64,000 nt of DNA. Origin: Dactylosporangium aurantiacum (GTDB taxonomy: Bacteria > Actinomycetota > Actinomycetes > Mycobacteriales > Micromonosporaceae). The translations under genes and the position numbers were made by a program. The DNA lies in assembly GCF_000716715.1 (NCBI RefSeq), contig NZ_JNYJ01000047.1, forward strand, positions 62,001 to 126,000. The letters run 5' to 3'. Positions 1-9,324 of the stretch are shown here, one piece after another (the first letter of the stretch is position 1; each line of letters starts with the position of its first letter). A model generated the notes under the pieces. It saw only the letters and a program-made list of their open reading frames with translations, searched no databases and was not told where the DNA came from.

Positions 1-132
1 GCGCTGTGCTCCGCCGTGGTCGAGGAGGGCCTCGCGACCGCCGACCCGTGGCAGGGGCTCAGCCTGGTGATCGAGCAGCTCATGCAGGTGCACGCGGTCG
101 ACCGGGGCTTCTCCGGCCGGTTCCGCTCGTGA
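1..132 (+). CDS. TetR-family transcriptional regulator, C-terminal end (partial)
   Basis: Only the last 43 codons lie in the window; the gene enters from the left edge and stops at TGA 130-132. The segment DPWQGLSLVIEQL followed by MQVHAVDRGFSGRF resembles the ligand-binding C-terminal helices of TetR repressors, where an aspartate-proline-tryptophan turn followed by a helix ending in DRGF is common. The DNA-binding domain is outside the window, so the family call rests on this short stretch alone. It converges on the large protease-STAND gene 72 nt downstream. Confidence 0.45.
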   Translation, partial: ALCSAVVEEGLATADPWQGLSLVIEQLMQVHAVDRGFSGRFRS

Positions 133-204
133 CGGCGCCCGGTCCGTGCCCGGTCCCGCACCCGCTGGCGGCCGGTCATCGCGACGGCAGGCCGAGCCCG
201 GGCC

Positions 205-3200
205 TCAGTTGCCCGGAGCCAGTCCCATCGGGGGCGCGAGCGTCCGACGTTCGTTCGTGATCTCGACGACCAGGTCAGGTCGGAGGCGAGCGAGCACCTT
301 CAGCGGTGCCCACCACCCACCGCTGGTGAAGGCGGCGCCGAGGAGACGCAACACCTGCGGCTCGCCCACGACGTCGACGATGTCCGCCAGCGTCGCCGCC
401 ACGTCGGTCAGCAGGTTCGTCAGGTGGTACTGGTCGGTCATGTCACGCCAGACTGTTTCGATGTCAGCGGCGGCCTGGACCGCCCGCTGGTGCTCCCCGG
501 CGGCAGCCAGCGCCGTCGCCGCGGCGGCCAACGCCTCCGGCAGCATGTAGCGGTTGGTCGTGCTCCGAACGCTCGTTTCGACATCGGTGGCTACCTGGAC
601 CGCCCGCTGATGTTCGCCGGCGACGGCCAGCGCCGTCACCACGGCGGCCAACGCCTCGGCCTGCCGGTAGGCGTCGGTGATACGCCGGGCGACAGCCTCC
701 GCCCGCCGCAGATGCCCGGCGGCGGCCAACGCCTTTGCCACAGCGGTCGACGCCTCCGAGAACCCGAACGGGGTCTCGCTGATGCCGCGGGTCAGGGCCG
801 CCTCGGCCCGCTCGTGGTGACCGGATGCGGCCAGCGCTCCCACCACGGCCGCCAGGATGTCCGACCGCTGGAAACGATCAGTGATGCGCTGCGCGATGGC
901 CTCGGCCTGCTGATACTGACCGCTGGCGGCCAGCGTCTTCGCCACGGCGGTCAAGGTTCTCGCCTGCACGTCCGGGTCGGTGATGCCATCCGCCGCGGCT
1001 TCGGCGTCCGCGGCGGCCTGCGCGGCACGCCGCTGCTCGCCCACGGCTACCAGCACGGCCACGATCGAGCTCAATGTCCGCGCCCGCTCGTCCAGGTCGG
1101 GGATGCTCCGGGCGGACGCCTCGGCGACGGAAGCCACCTGCGCGGCACGCCGCTGTTCGCCCGCGCCGACCAAGGCGGTCGCCACGGTGCTCAACGCCCG
1201 CACCCGCAGGTACGGGTCGGCAAGACCGAGGGCGATGGTCTCGGCACGGTGCAGCTGACCCACCGTTGCGAGCGCCGTCACCACGGCGGACAACGCCTGC
1301 GTCTGCGACGAAGCGGCGGTGATGCTCCGGGCGACGGCCTCGGCGTCGGCGGCGGCCAGCGCAGCCAGTTGCCGCTCGCCGGCGAGGTCCAGCGCCTCCA
1401 CCGCGGATACCAGTGCCTGCACCTGGCGGCCCGAGCCGGTGATGCTCCGGGCGAAGGTCTCGGCGTCGGCGGCGGCGAGCGCGGCCGACTCCCGTTCGCC
1501 GGCCGCGGCCAGCCCGGCCGCCACGACGGTCAATGCCTGTGCCTGCGGGTACGGATCGGTGATGCTCCGCGCGATGGCCTCGGCCCGCTCATACTGACCC
1601 GCCGCCGACAGCGCGGACACCACGACGGTCAGCGCTTCCGACTGCCGCCAGACGCTGGTGCCCCTGCGGGCGACGACCTCGGCCCGTTCGTACTGGCCGG
1701 CCGCCGCCAGCGCGGCTACCATCCCGGTCAACGCCTCCGACCGCGCGGAGATGTCCGTGATGTCGCGGGCGATGGCCTCGGCCCGCTCATACTGACCCGC
1801 CGCGGTCAGCGAGGACACCACCGCGCTCATGACCGCCGCCCGCCGGTAGTCGTTCGACATGCCACGGGCGACGGCCTCGGCCCGCTCATACTGGCCCGCC
1901 GCGGTCCGCGCGGTGACCGCGGCGCTCAGCGCCGCCGCACGCTGGTATGACTCGGCGGTGACCTGCGCGGAGGTCTCGGCGTCGGTGGCGATCCGGGCCG
2001 CCCGCTGGGGTTCACCGACCGCGACGAATGCCGTCGCTGCCGCGGCCAGCGCCCGCAGCTGGTTGGTATCGGTGATGCAGCGGGCGGCGTCCTCCGCCGA
2101 GAAGGCAGCCTGTTCGGCGCGCCGCCGCTCGCCGGCAGCGGCCAACGCCGTGGCCACGACGGTCAAAGCCTCAGCCCGCTGGTAGGGATCACTGATACTC
2201 CGGGCGACAACCTCGGCCCGTCGCAGTTGCCCGGCCTCGGCCAGCGCGGTCACCACGGCGGTCAACGCCTCCATCTGCCGGTGCTCGTTCGTGACACTGT
2301 GGGCAAGGGTCTCGGCCTGTTGGTGCTGACCGACCGTGGCCAGCGCAGCCGCCACGGCGGCCACCGCCGACTCCCGCTGGTACTCGGCGGTGATGGTCCG
2401 CGCGACCGCGTCGGCGTCGGCAACGGCCCGCGCGGCACGCTGCTGCCTGCCGGCAGCATCCAACGCGGCCACCGCGGCGGCCAGCGCCCGCACTCGCTCA
2501 TACGGAGCAGCGAGACTCCGGGCGACCATCTCGGCGTCGTCGGCGACCCGCGCGGCGCGCTCCCGCTCGCCGACGGCAACCAAGGTGGGCACCAAGGCAG
2601 CCAGCACCCGTGCCCGCCGGTACGGATCGGCGACGCCACGGGCGATGGCCTCCGCCCGCTCGTGCCGACCCGACGTGATCAACACGGTCACCACGTCGGT
2701 CACCGCATCCACCGGCTGGAACGTGGCGATGACACTGCGGACAATCGCCTCGGCACGGTGCGTGTCGCCGTTGGCAGCCACAATGGTCGCCACGGCGGTC
2801 AACGCCTTCCGCCGCTCGTACGTGCTGCCGATACCGCGTGCGACGGCTTCGGCCCGCTCATGCTGACCGGCCCTGGCCAGTGCCGTCGCCAGCGCGGTCG
2901 TGGCCGCGGCCCGCCGATGAACATCGGCGATGATGCCGGCGACGGCTTCGGCACGCTCGTGCTCACCGGCCGCGGCCAGCGCCTCCACCGCCATGGACAA
3001 CGCCTCCTCCCGCCTGCGCGGTGCCGCGACGATCTGGGCGGTGGCCTCGATGTCGGTGGCTATCCGCATGGCCCGCTGCTGCTCGCCGACAACGACCAGC
3101 GCCCTGACCGCGGCGGTCAGCGCTCGCAGCTGGCTGGATTCGGTGACACAGCGGGCGGCAGCCTCCGCGGCGGCGGCAACCCGCAGGGCGCGCCGCTGCT

Positions 3201-5727
3201 CGCCGGCAGCGGCCAGGGCCGTCACCACCGCAGCCAACGCCTCAGCTTGCTGGTAGGGATCAGTGATACCCCGGGCGACGGCCTCGGCCCGCGGCAACCG
3301 CCCGGCCGCCACCAGCGCCGTCACCACGGCGGCCAGCGCCCGATGCTGCCCGTACGAGTCCTGGACGATGCTGCGGGCGGTGGCCTCCGCGTCGGCGGCC
3401 GTCTGTGCGGCGCGCTGCTGGTCGCCCGCGGCGGCCAGCGCGGTCGACATCTCGGTCAGCGCCTCCGCCCGCTGGCCGGGGTCAGGCAGACTGCGGACGA
3501 TCGTCTCGGCGTGCAGGCCCTGCCCGGCCGTCGCCAATGCCGACGCCACGGCCTTCAGCGCTGTTGTCCGTTCCTTCGGGTCGGTGAAGGCGCGGGCAAT
3601 GCTCTCCGCCCGCTTGCCCTGCCCGGCCGTGGCCAGTGCCGCCGCCACGGCCGTCAACGCCTCCGCCCGGACGTAAGGGCTGGTGGCGCTCCGGGCCAGT
3701 GACTCGGCTCGGGCTGTCTGCCCGAGGACGGCCCAGACGGCGGGCAGGCCAGCAGGGAGGCCGGCGTTGCGGTCGGCAAGATCATTGCGATGGATCGACA
3801 GCCGGGCCAGGGTGCGCAGCCTCGGATCGGCGTCGGTCATCACGAGGTCCTGGGCCGCCGTGATCTCGGCGAGGGCCGCCGCATCACCGCCGGTGTACTC
3901 CAGGAGCCGGCTGTGGCGGGCCCGGTCCGTGGCGAGGGCGACCAGACGTTCGGTGTCGGTGGCGGCGGCGATCAGCCGTACATACCCGCGCAGCAGGTAC
4001 TGCGGGGTGTTCGCGGGCCAGCCCAGCTGCTGGTATCCCGCGGCCCAGGTATGGATCTTGTCTTCGTAGCGGCTCAGCTGGGCGCCGAGCTGCCGGATCG
4101 CCGTCTCCCGCAGGGTTTCGTGGGTGAACAGATACAGGCGCTGAGGGTCCACGCTGCTGGGGTCGATCCGGTCGCTGACGGTCCGGCCGAACACGCCGCC
4201 GAGCATGTCGTCGAGCTGGTAAGGGGCCAGTCCGGTAAGTTCTTCGAGCTCGTCCAGGGTGAGGCCGCCGCCGCACGCGGTGATGACCCCGAGCACCTCA
4301 CGGTGCGCCTGGTCGGCTCGCAGCAGCTCGTTCAGCTCACGGGTGGCTCTGGCCTCGATCTTCGCCGCATGCGCGGACACCTCCAGCTCGCGGACGCGGC
4401 AGTGGCGCAGCGGATGGTCGTGCGGCACATCGTCGGGCAGCCCTGGAGCCGGCCGGCTGGCGACAAGGATCTTCAGGCCGTCGCCGGGGACCTTCGGCAG
4501 CAGCGAGGCGATGCTGGGCAGTCCTGAACCGACCCGGCTGCCGCGGTCCTCGTCGAGCCCGTCGACGACCAGCATCAGCCGGCGTCCGGCGGCCTTCGCC
4601 CTGCCGGTCGCCTCCCGGAGCAGGGCACGGCGGTGCGCGTCGCGCGCGGCCGGCGTCAGCGACGCCGGGAGGCTTTCACCGACGATGGCGGCGAGCTGGT
4701 CGAGGACGGCGTCGGTGAAGGCGGTGCTGTCGGCCTGCGCGGCGAGGCGCGCGGTGATGAAGAACGCGATGACATCGACGTCGGGCGGCGGGTTGAGCAC
4801 AAAGGTCGACATCAACGCCGACTTTCCGGCCCACGGCCCGGCCCGCCACCACAGGAACGACTCCTCCCCGGCGCTGAAGGCGCTGAGCTCGGCGAGCTCG
4901 ACGTCGCGGTCCCGCAGGCCGCCGGGCTCACCGCCGGCGGGGGCGATGTCACGGACCTGCTCGATGTAGCCCGACCGGGTCCACCACGCCGGCCGGTGCG
5001 CAGGTACGGCGACCGGCGCGCCGAGCGGGCCCTCCAGCAGTACAAGACCGCCGTCCGGCGGGCTCAGCAGCGACGCCGGCTCGGCGCCGGTGAGCGCTTC
5101 GACCCGGACCGCGGTCAGACGGTTGAGGCCTTCCCGCCGGTGATGCTCGGACACCACCCCGACGATGCAGCCGTCGACCCAGACGGCCGCACCCGACATC
5201 GCCTCCCATGGCGACACGCTCGGATCCGGGTCTTCGCCCGGCGGGTCGACGGTCAGCTCAAGTGTGCGCGTCTTGAGGTTCGACAAGCCGGCGATGTGCC
5301 CCGATGCGTGGCTCGCCTCCCTCAGCCAGCCACCGCCCGCGACCGGGCGCAGCTTCCACCGTGGAAAGCCGACCGTGTGCGCCTGCGTCCGCGGCGCCTG
5401 CGGCGACAGCCGCCCGAACCGCACCGCCGACACGGCCGTCCCGTCCACGTCCGCCAGGTGCAGCAACGCCAGGTCCGCCGACGGGTCGAGCCAGGCCACC
5501 GTTGCCGGCGTCGACCACTCCGTCTTCTGACCGGCGTCGAACCGCACCGTCACGGCTGCCTGTTCGGCCACCACGTGTGCCGCCGTCAGCACCAGCCGGT
5601 CCCGGACCCGATACCCGGACCCGCGCTTCGACGGACCGTCCGAGCCGGCGACGAGGACCTCGGCCACCCGGTGCCCGCTCAGGTCACGCCACCCCGGTGC
5701 ACCAGCCGCAGTGTCCGGCGCAATCAT
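205..5727 (-). CDS. Trypsin-like protease / STAND NTPase / TPR-repeat protein
   Basis: A 1,840-residue three-part protein. Residues ~15-215 form a trypsin-like domain: catalytic His in LTAAHVV, Asp in SADLALL and Ser in AMSGAAVW. Residues ~290-620 are a STAND-type P-loop NTPase: Walker A AGPWAGKSALMS, Walker B MLVVDGLDED, then an arginine-containing ILVASRP segment. From ~680 to the end run about thirty TPR-like units of 33 or 41-42 residues built on AGQxxRAExxAR...A.AL..V..AL. There is no signal peptide, so it should be cytoplasmic. Protease-STAND-repeat order is that of Avs-like antiviral sensors and other NTP-dependent conflict proteins; the effector would be the protease and the repeats the sensor (inference). 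Start: ATG 5727 directly precedes the protease domain; the frame stays open upstream to 6039, but that part overlaps the divergent gene and looks non-coding. No good Shine-Dalgarno was seen. Confidence 0.85.
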   Translation of the reverse strand: MIAPDTAAGAPGWRDLSGHRVAEVLVAGSDGPSKRGSGYRVRDRLVLTAAHVVAEQAAVTVRFDAGQKTEWSTPATVAWLDPSADLALLHLADVDGTAVSAVRFGRLSPQAPRTQAHTVGFPRWKLRPVAGGGWLREASHASGHIAGLSNLKTRTLELTVDPPGEDPDPSVSPWEAMSGAAVWVDGCIVGVVSEHHRREGLNRLTAVRVEALTGAEPASLLSPPDGGLVLLEGPLGAPVAVPAHRPAWWTRSGYIEQVRDIAPAGGEPGGLRDRDVELAELSAFSAGEESFLWWRAGPWAGKSALMSTFVLNPPPDVDVIAFFITARLAAQADSTAFTDAVLDQLAAIVGESLPASLTPAARDAHRRALLREATGRAKAAGRRLMLVVDGLDEDRGSRVGSGLPSIASLLPKVPGDGLKILVASRPAPGLPDDVPHDHPLRHCRVRELEVSAHAAKIEARATRELNELLRADQAHREVLGVITACGGGLTLDELEELTGLAPYQLDDMLGGVFGRTVSDRIDPSSVDPQRLYLFTHETLRETAIRQLGAQLSRYEDKIHTWAAGYQQLGWPANTPQYLLRGYVRLIAAATDTERLVALATDRARHSRLLEYTGGDAAALAEITAAQDLVMTDADPRLRTLARLSIHRNDLADRNAGLPAGLPAVWAVLGQTARAESLARSATSPYVRAEALTAVAAALATAGQGKRAESIARAFTDPKERTTALKAVASALATAGQGLHAETIVRSLPDPGQRAEALTEMSTALAAAGDQQRAAQTAADAEATARSIVQDSYGQHRALAAVVTALVAAGRLPRAEAVARGITDPYQQAEALAAVVTALAAAGEQRRALRVAAAAEAAARCVTESSQLRALTAAVRALVVVGEQQRAMRIATDIEATAQIVAAPRRREEALSMAVEALAAAGEHERAEAVAGIIADVHRRAAATTALATALARAGQHERAEAVARGIGSTYERRKALTAVATIVAANGDTHRAEAIVRSVIATFQPVDAVTDVVTVLITSGRHERAEAIARGVADPYRRARVLAALVPTLVAVGERERAARVADDAEMVARSLAAPYERVRALAAAVAALDAAGRQQRAARAVADADAVARTITAEYQRESAVAAVAAALATVGQHQQAETLAHSVTNEHRQMEALTAVVTALAEAGQLRRAEVVARSISDPYQRAEALTVVATALAAAGERRRAEQAAFSAEDAARCITDTNQLRALAAAATAFVAVGEPQRAARIATDAETSAQVTAESYQRAAALSAAVTARTAAGQYERAEAVARGMSNDYRRAAVMSAVVSSLTAAGQYERAEAIARDITDISARSEALTGMVAALAAAGQYERAEVVARRGTSVWRQSEALTVVVSALSAAGQYERAEAIARSITDPYPQAQALTVVAAGLAAAGERESAALAAADAETFARSITGSGRQVQALVSAVEALDLAGERQLAALAAADAEAVARSITAASSQTQALSAVVTALATVGQLHRAETIALGLADPYLRVRALSTVATALVGAGEQRRAAQVASVAEASARSIPDLDERARTLSSIVAVLVAVGEQRRAAQAAADAEAAADGITDPDVQARTLTAVAKTLAASGQYQQAEAIAQRITDRFQRSDILAAVVGALAASGHHERAEAALTRGISETPFGFSEASTAVAKALAAAGHLRRAEAVARRITDAYRQAEALAAVVTALAVAGEHQRAVQVATDVETSVRSTTNRYMLPEALAAAATALAAAGEHQRAVQAAADIETVWRDMTDQYHLTNLLTDVAATLADIVDVVGEPQVLRLLGAAFTSGGWWAPLKVLARLRPDLVVEITNERRTLAPPMGLAPGN

Positions 5728-5890
5728 CCGCTCAGACCGTGGCCGTCCAGCCCACCGACCTCGCCATCGTCCACGGCCGATTCCCTCCCACGTCGACCTG
5801 CGCACGCCACAGCGCGCACCGGGGCATCCAACACCATCGTAGAGAGGCTGTTCGCGCGCGGAGCGACCGCCGGCATCCTGATCGCTGGTC

Positions 5891-6328
5891 GTGCTGGCCC
5901 AGTCCGGGTCGGGCGTCTTCACCGACAGCCGGTACGAGTGGCACGAGTTCTGGCCGTACTTCACCCGCGCCTCGATCCTCGACGGCGTCGTGGTGACCCT
6001 GCCGCCCACACCCGTGCGGCGGCTGCGGCGGGCCAGCACCGACGCCTGGGCGCGCGACCGGCTCAGCGTCGCGGACTACCTGAAGCTGCTGCCGGACGCG
6101 CGGCCGCGCACGGTGCTCGGCCGGCCGGCCGACTGGACCGCCGGCCCGTCGCTGCTGACGAACTCGCCGTGGAAGGCGTCGACGCTGCTGGTCGCATGGG
6201 ACCGCGCCGACTCCGGCGGGACGGTCGAGGTCACCGTCCTGCGCGCGAGCGCCGTCGCCGGCGACGAGGCCACGCTGACCCGCATCGCCGAGCGGCAGCT
6301 GTCCGCGCTGCCCGGCTGGCCCGGCTGA
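5891..6328 (+). CDS. Conserved hypothetical protein (possibly 5'-truncated)
   Basis: Encodes 145 residues from GTG 5891; a TGA at 5879-5881 blocks any longer frame. The product is soluble, with aromatic-rich (YEWHEFWPYF) and basic segments and a beta-rich second half around SPWKASTLLVAWDRAD. I do not recognise the family. There is no convincing ribosome-binding site, and the protein starts abruptly at the edge of the region shared with the divergent protease-STAND gene. It may be the 3' part of a longer gene cut by arrival of that gene. Codon usage is typical of the window, so it is probably expressed or was until recently. Confidence 0.55.
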   Translation: MLAQSGSGVFTDSRYEWHEFWPYFTRASILDGVVVTLPPTPVRRLRRASTDAWARDRLSVADYLKLLPDARPRTVLGRPADWTAGPSLLTNSPWKASTLLVAWDRADSGGTVEVTVLRASAVAGDEATLTRIAERQLSALPGWPG

Positions 6329-6338
6329 GCGGGCCGGC
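6315..6338. terminator. Hairpin between convergent genes
   Basis: Arms GCTGGCCCG and CGGGCCGGC (9 bp, one G-T pair) flank a 6-nt loop that contains the stop codon of the upstream gene. It lies between genes ending at 6328 (+) and 6352 (-) and could stop transcription from both sides. There is no U-run, as is usual in actinomycetes. Confidence 0.4.
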
Positions 6339-6351
6339 CGATCGGGAACGG

Positions 6352-6897
6352 TCAGGCGGCGGGGGCCGTCTCGTACGTCATGAACGTCTGCGTGTCGGCG
6401 GCCTCGCTGCGGACCCGGCCGCCGGAGACGCGGCGCAGCCAGGTCGAGATGGCCCGGTCGAGCCGGTACGCCTCGATGTTGTGCCGGCAGATGTCCAGCG
6501 AGATGACACCCTCCTGCTCCTCGGCGTGCCGGTACATCGCCTCGATCAGCTTGATGAACACGCCGTGCTCGTGGCCGGGGACGGCGACGAAGCCGCAGTA
6601 CCAGATCCGGCGGTCGGCGTAGTGCACCGGCCAGCGGCGGGCGAAGTACTCCGGCGAGATGAGCGGCCACGCGTTGAGCTGGTTGGTGTAGGTGGCCAGC
6701 CCCAGCAGCACGCCGTCGTCGGAGTAGGCGAGCCACTTCTCGATGCGGCGGTCGCCCATCACGTCGTCGAACTCGCTGCGGTACATGAGGTGGCGCTGCA
6801 CGGTCAGCGCGTTGAGGTGGCGGAATGCGGTGTCGTACAGCTGCCAGGCCTGCTCGAGCTGTTCGTCGACGAGATCCGAAAGCACGTCGATCTTCAT
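6352..6897 (-). CDS. GNAT-like acetyltransferase-fold protein
   Basis: A 181-residue soluble protein. The start at ATG 6897 is fixed by GGGGAGG about 6 nt upstream. The order of elements suggests a GNAT N-acetyltransferase fold: an N-terminal helix (DEQLEQAWQLYDTAF), a beta strand in LLGLATYTNQ, a strand leading into a turn at WYCGFVAVPGHEHG (where GNATs bind the CoA pyrophosphate, although the classical Q/RxxGxG/A signature is degenerate), and a helix FIKLIEAMYRHAEEQ. Substrate is unknown. The weak acyl-CoA motif leaves open that it is a non-catalytic relative. It is transcribed alone, convergent with the gene at 5891. Confidence 0.6.
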   Translation of the reverse strand: MKIDVLSDLVDEQLEQAWQLYDTAFRHLNALTVQRHLMYRSEFDDVMGDRRIEKWLAYSDDGVLLGLATYTNQLNAWPLISPEYFARRWPVHYADRRIWYCGFVAVPGHEHGVFIKLIEAMYRHAEEQEGVISLDICRHNIEAYRLDRAISTWLRRVSGGRVRSEAADTQTFMTYETAPAA

Positions 6898-7152
6898 CTG
6901 ACGCCTCCCCGGGTCACTTTCGGTAAGGACTGTTACACAGACCGTACGCAGCGATCGAGAAGCCGACAATCGGCAAAATCACCGCCATAAGGGAGGCCCG
7001 GACCGCGCGCGCAGTACTCCGAGTCCTGTACTCGCCGCAGGTCGCAGCCCATCGACGCATCCACCCGCGTGCACCGCCGCGCGGCACCACCGGCGACGCA
7101 CCTGGCAACCTGCAACTGGCAAAATCGCTCTACCGATGACGGAGGAGGCCTG

Positions 7153-7374
7153 ATGGCGATCAGCCCGTGCCCGGACTGCGGCGGCCGGCGGGTCGGCGCA
7201 CCGACGTTCGCCGAGGTGACGCCCGGCCGGCGGGTAAGGCTCGGGACGTACAGCCTGCGGACGGGCGTGACCGCGCTGATCTGCCTCGAGTGCGGCCGGA
7301 TCACCCATTACATCGCCGAGCTGGAGAAGCTCCGCGCCCAGGTCGAGCAGCACCCGGAGGGCTTCGACCACTGA
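7153..7374 (+). CDS. Small zinc-ribbon protein
   Basis: A 73-residue protein with two CxxC knuckles, CPDC near the N-terminus and CLEC about 40 residues later, which together can bind one zinc ion. Start ATG 7153 follows GGAGGAGG at 7141-7148, an excellent ribosome-binding site. The C-terminal ~20 residues (IAELEKLRAQVEQ) form a short amphipathic helix. Such proteins occur widely in actinomycetes without known function; nucleic-acid or protein binding is likely. It converges on the FDH operon with only 9 nt between the stops. Confidence 0.75.
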   Translation: MAISPCPDCGGRRVGAPTFAEVTPGRRVRLGTYSLRTGVTALICLECGRITHYIAELEKLRAQVEQHPEGFDH

Positions 7375-7383
7375 GGTCCTGAC

Positions 7384-8421
7384 TCACCCGCCGCCCGACC
7401 GCCGGGCCAGGCGTTCGCGCTGCGGCACGACCGTGTACTTCGGGTCGCGGGCCGAGGCGAGGCCCGCCTCGAAGATGCCGAAGCGGGTGCAGACCGAGCC
7501 CGCGACCAGTGCCGCGCCGGACAGGGCGGCGGCGGTGCGGCTGCGGCCGCCGAACAGGGCGCCGCCGAGCGCGCCGGCGACGGTGAGCGCCTTCGCCGCG
7601 CGCAGCAGGGTGCCGGCGCGGCCCTGCCGGTACGTCTCGGCCACGATGCCCATGCCGCGCTCGGCGGCGCCGGACGACACGGTCTCCACGACGGCGCCGA
7701 ACAGCGCGGCGCGCCGGGCCGGGCCGGCCTCCGCGACCGGGGCGAGCAGCATGCCGAGCCCGCCGGCGGCGGCCGCGGCCGAGCCGATGAACGTGAACGG
7801 CAGCTGCCGGTGCGCCTCGTGCCACGCCGGCACCGCCGTGTCGGCCAGCAGCACGCCCGTGTACGCGGCGACGGCGGGGCCGGTGAGCGCGGCGCCGGCG
7901 GTGGCGGCCCGGCCGAGCCGCGGGAACCAGCCGGTGACCGCGGACGCCGCGGCGGCGCCGGCGAGCGGGCCGTACGTGGCGAGGATCCACGAGCCGACGC
8001 TCATCGGCGAGGTCGGCTTCACGGTGCGCAGCATGTTCGCGAACCGGGCCGGCCGGCCGAGGTCCTTGACGAGCGCGGCGGCGGACCCGCCGATCGCCGC
8101 CAGGGCCGCGACCTTGCCCACCTTGGCCAGGACGGGCCGGCCGGTGAGCTCGGCGCCGCCGGCGATGACCGAGGACGCGCCGGCGAGGCCGCCGAGGAAG
8201 AGGTACCCGGCGATGTTCAGCGGCTCCCAGCGGGGCGGGTTGATGACCGGTTCGCCGTAGTACGAGCGGAACGTCGGCCGGGGCACCATCGAGCGCTCCC
8301 CTGAGCGGCGGCCACGACCGCCACCGCGGCGCGGCGGGCCGGACGGGCTCAGGTCCGACACCGCCTCCCGGGCGGACCGCTCCCCCACGAGCCCGTCCCG
8401 GGTCATCTCCTCACCGCTCAC
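7384..8421 (-). CDS. nrfD: NrfD-type membrane subunit of formate dehydrogenase
   Basis: A 345-residue integral membrane protein of the NrfD/PsrC family. After a ~70-residue hydrophilic N-terminus it has about eight hydrophobic segments, beginning PLNIAGYLFLGGLAGASSV, with the family's KDLGRP..FANMLRTVKPTSPMS stretch between helices. In formate dehydrogenases such subunits pass electrons between the iron-sulfur subunit and membrane quinone. Start GTG 8421 overlaps the upstream stop as GTGA and has GGGGAG upstream; an internal ATG at 8406 is the alternative. It is the last gene of the operon, so it should be made in step with the iron-sulfur subunit. Confidence 0.85.
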   Translation of the reverse strand: MSGEEMTRDGLVGERSAREAVSDLSPSGPPRRGGGRGRRSGERSMVPRPTFRSYYGEPVINPPRWEPLNIAGYLFLGGLAGASSVIAGGAELTGRPVLAKVGKVAALAAIGGSAAALVKDLGRPARFANMLRTVKPTSPMSVGSWILATYGPLAGAAAASAVTGWFPRLGRAATAGAALTGPAVAAYTGVLLADTAVPAWHEAHRQLPFTFIGSAAAAAGGLGMLLAPVAEAGPARRAALFGAVVETVSSGAAERGMGIVAETYRQGRAGTLLRAAKALTVAGALGGALFGGRSRTAAALSGAALVAGSVCTRFGIFEAGLASARDPKYTVVPQRERLARRSGGG

Positions 8422-9323
8422 CGCGATCTCCCCGGCTGGAAGGGCCGGCGGCCCAGGAAGCCGGCCGCGACCCCGGCGAGCAGCGTGAGGGCGGCCAGGC
8501 CGGCGGTGCGCCACATGGCCGGCAGGTCCCGGGTGGTGACCACCGGGTCCGGTGGCAGGCCGTAGGTCTCCGGCTCGTCGAGCAGCAGGAAGAACGCGCC
8601 GTCGCCGCCGACGCCGTCATCCGGGTCGGCGCCGTACAGGCGGGCCTCGCCGACGCCGGCACCGTGCAGCTGGGTGACCCGCCGGGCGGCCCGCTCCCGC
8701 AGCTCGTCGAGCGGGCCGAACTGGATGGACTCGGTCGGGCAGGCCTTCGCGCAGGCGGGCTCCTGGCCGTTGCCGAGCCGGTCGTAGCACATGGTGCACT
8801 TCCACGCCCGGCCGTCGCCCTCACGCTGGTCGATGACGCCGTACGGGCAGGCCGGCACGCAGTAGCCGCAGCCGTTGCACACGTCGGGCTGCACCACGAC
8901 GGTGCCGAACTCGGTGCGCAACAGCGCGCCGGTCGGGCACACGTCCAGGCAGGCCGCGTTCGTGCAGTGCTTGCACACGTCGGAGGCCATCAGCCAGCGC
9001 ACCCCGGCGTCCGTGCCGATGCCGGTGCCGGAGCCGGTGCTGACGGACTGCTCGATGAACGCGACGTGCCGCCACGTGTCGGCGCTGAGCCCGACGCTGT
9101 TGTCGAACGACATGCCGGTGAGCCGCTGCCCGTCCTCCGGCACCGCGTTCCACTCCTTGCACGCCACCTCGCACGCCTTGCAGCCGATACAGATCGACGT
9201 GTCGGTGAAGAACCCCATCCGCGGTGGATGGTCGGTGTAGCCGGTGTCGCCGGCCGCGTCCTGCGAGCCGATGAACGGCGCGCCGACCGGCAGCCGTGCC
9301 CCGGCGATCAGCTGTGGTGCCAT
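8418..9323 (-). CDS. Formate dehydrogenase iron-sulfur (beta) subunit
   Basis: A 301-residue four-cluster ferredoxin-type subunit, homologous in plan to FdnH/FdoH. Four cysteine sets are visible: CIGCKACEVAC, CKHCTNAACLDVCP, CNGCGYCVPACP and CTMCYDRL...CAKACP, enough for four [4Fe-4S] clusters. It relays electrons from the molybdopterin subunit to the membrane subunit. A hydrophobic stretch near the C-terminus (AALTLLAGVAAGFL) probably anchors it, as in FdnH. ATG 9323 is one nucleotide after the stop of the large subunit and has AGGAG upstream. It overlaps the NrfD gene by 4 nt. Confidence 0.93.
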   Translation of the reverse strand: MAPQLIAGARLPVGAPFIGSQDAAGDTGYTDHPPRMGFFTDTSICIGCKACEVACKEWNAVPEDGQRLTGMSFDNSVGLSADTWRHVAFIEQSVSTGSGTGIGTDAGVRWLMASDVCKHCTNAACLDVCPTGALLRTEFGTVVVQPDVCNGCGYCVPACPYGVIDQREGDGRAWKCTMCYDRLGNGQEPACAKACPTESIQFGPLDELRERAARRVTQLHGAGVGEARLYGADPDDGVGGDGAFFLLLDEPETYGLPPDPVVTTRDLPAMWRTAGLAALTLLAGVAAGFLGRRPFQPGRSR

Positions 9324-9324
9324 G

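Noticed and set aside
205..5727. Long plus-strand frames antisense to the TPR repeats
   Set aside because: They arise from the repeat structure and GC bias and encode low-complexity Arg/Gly-rich sequence.
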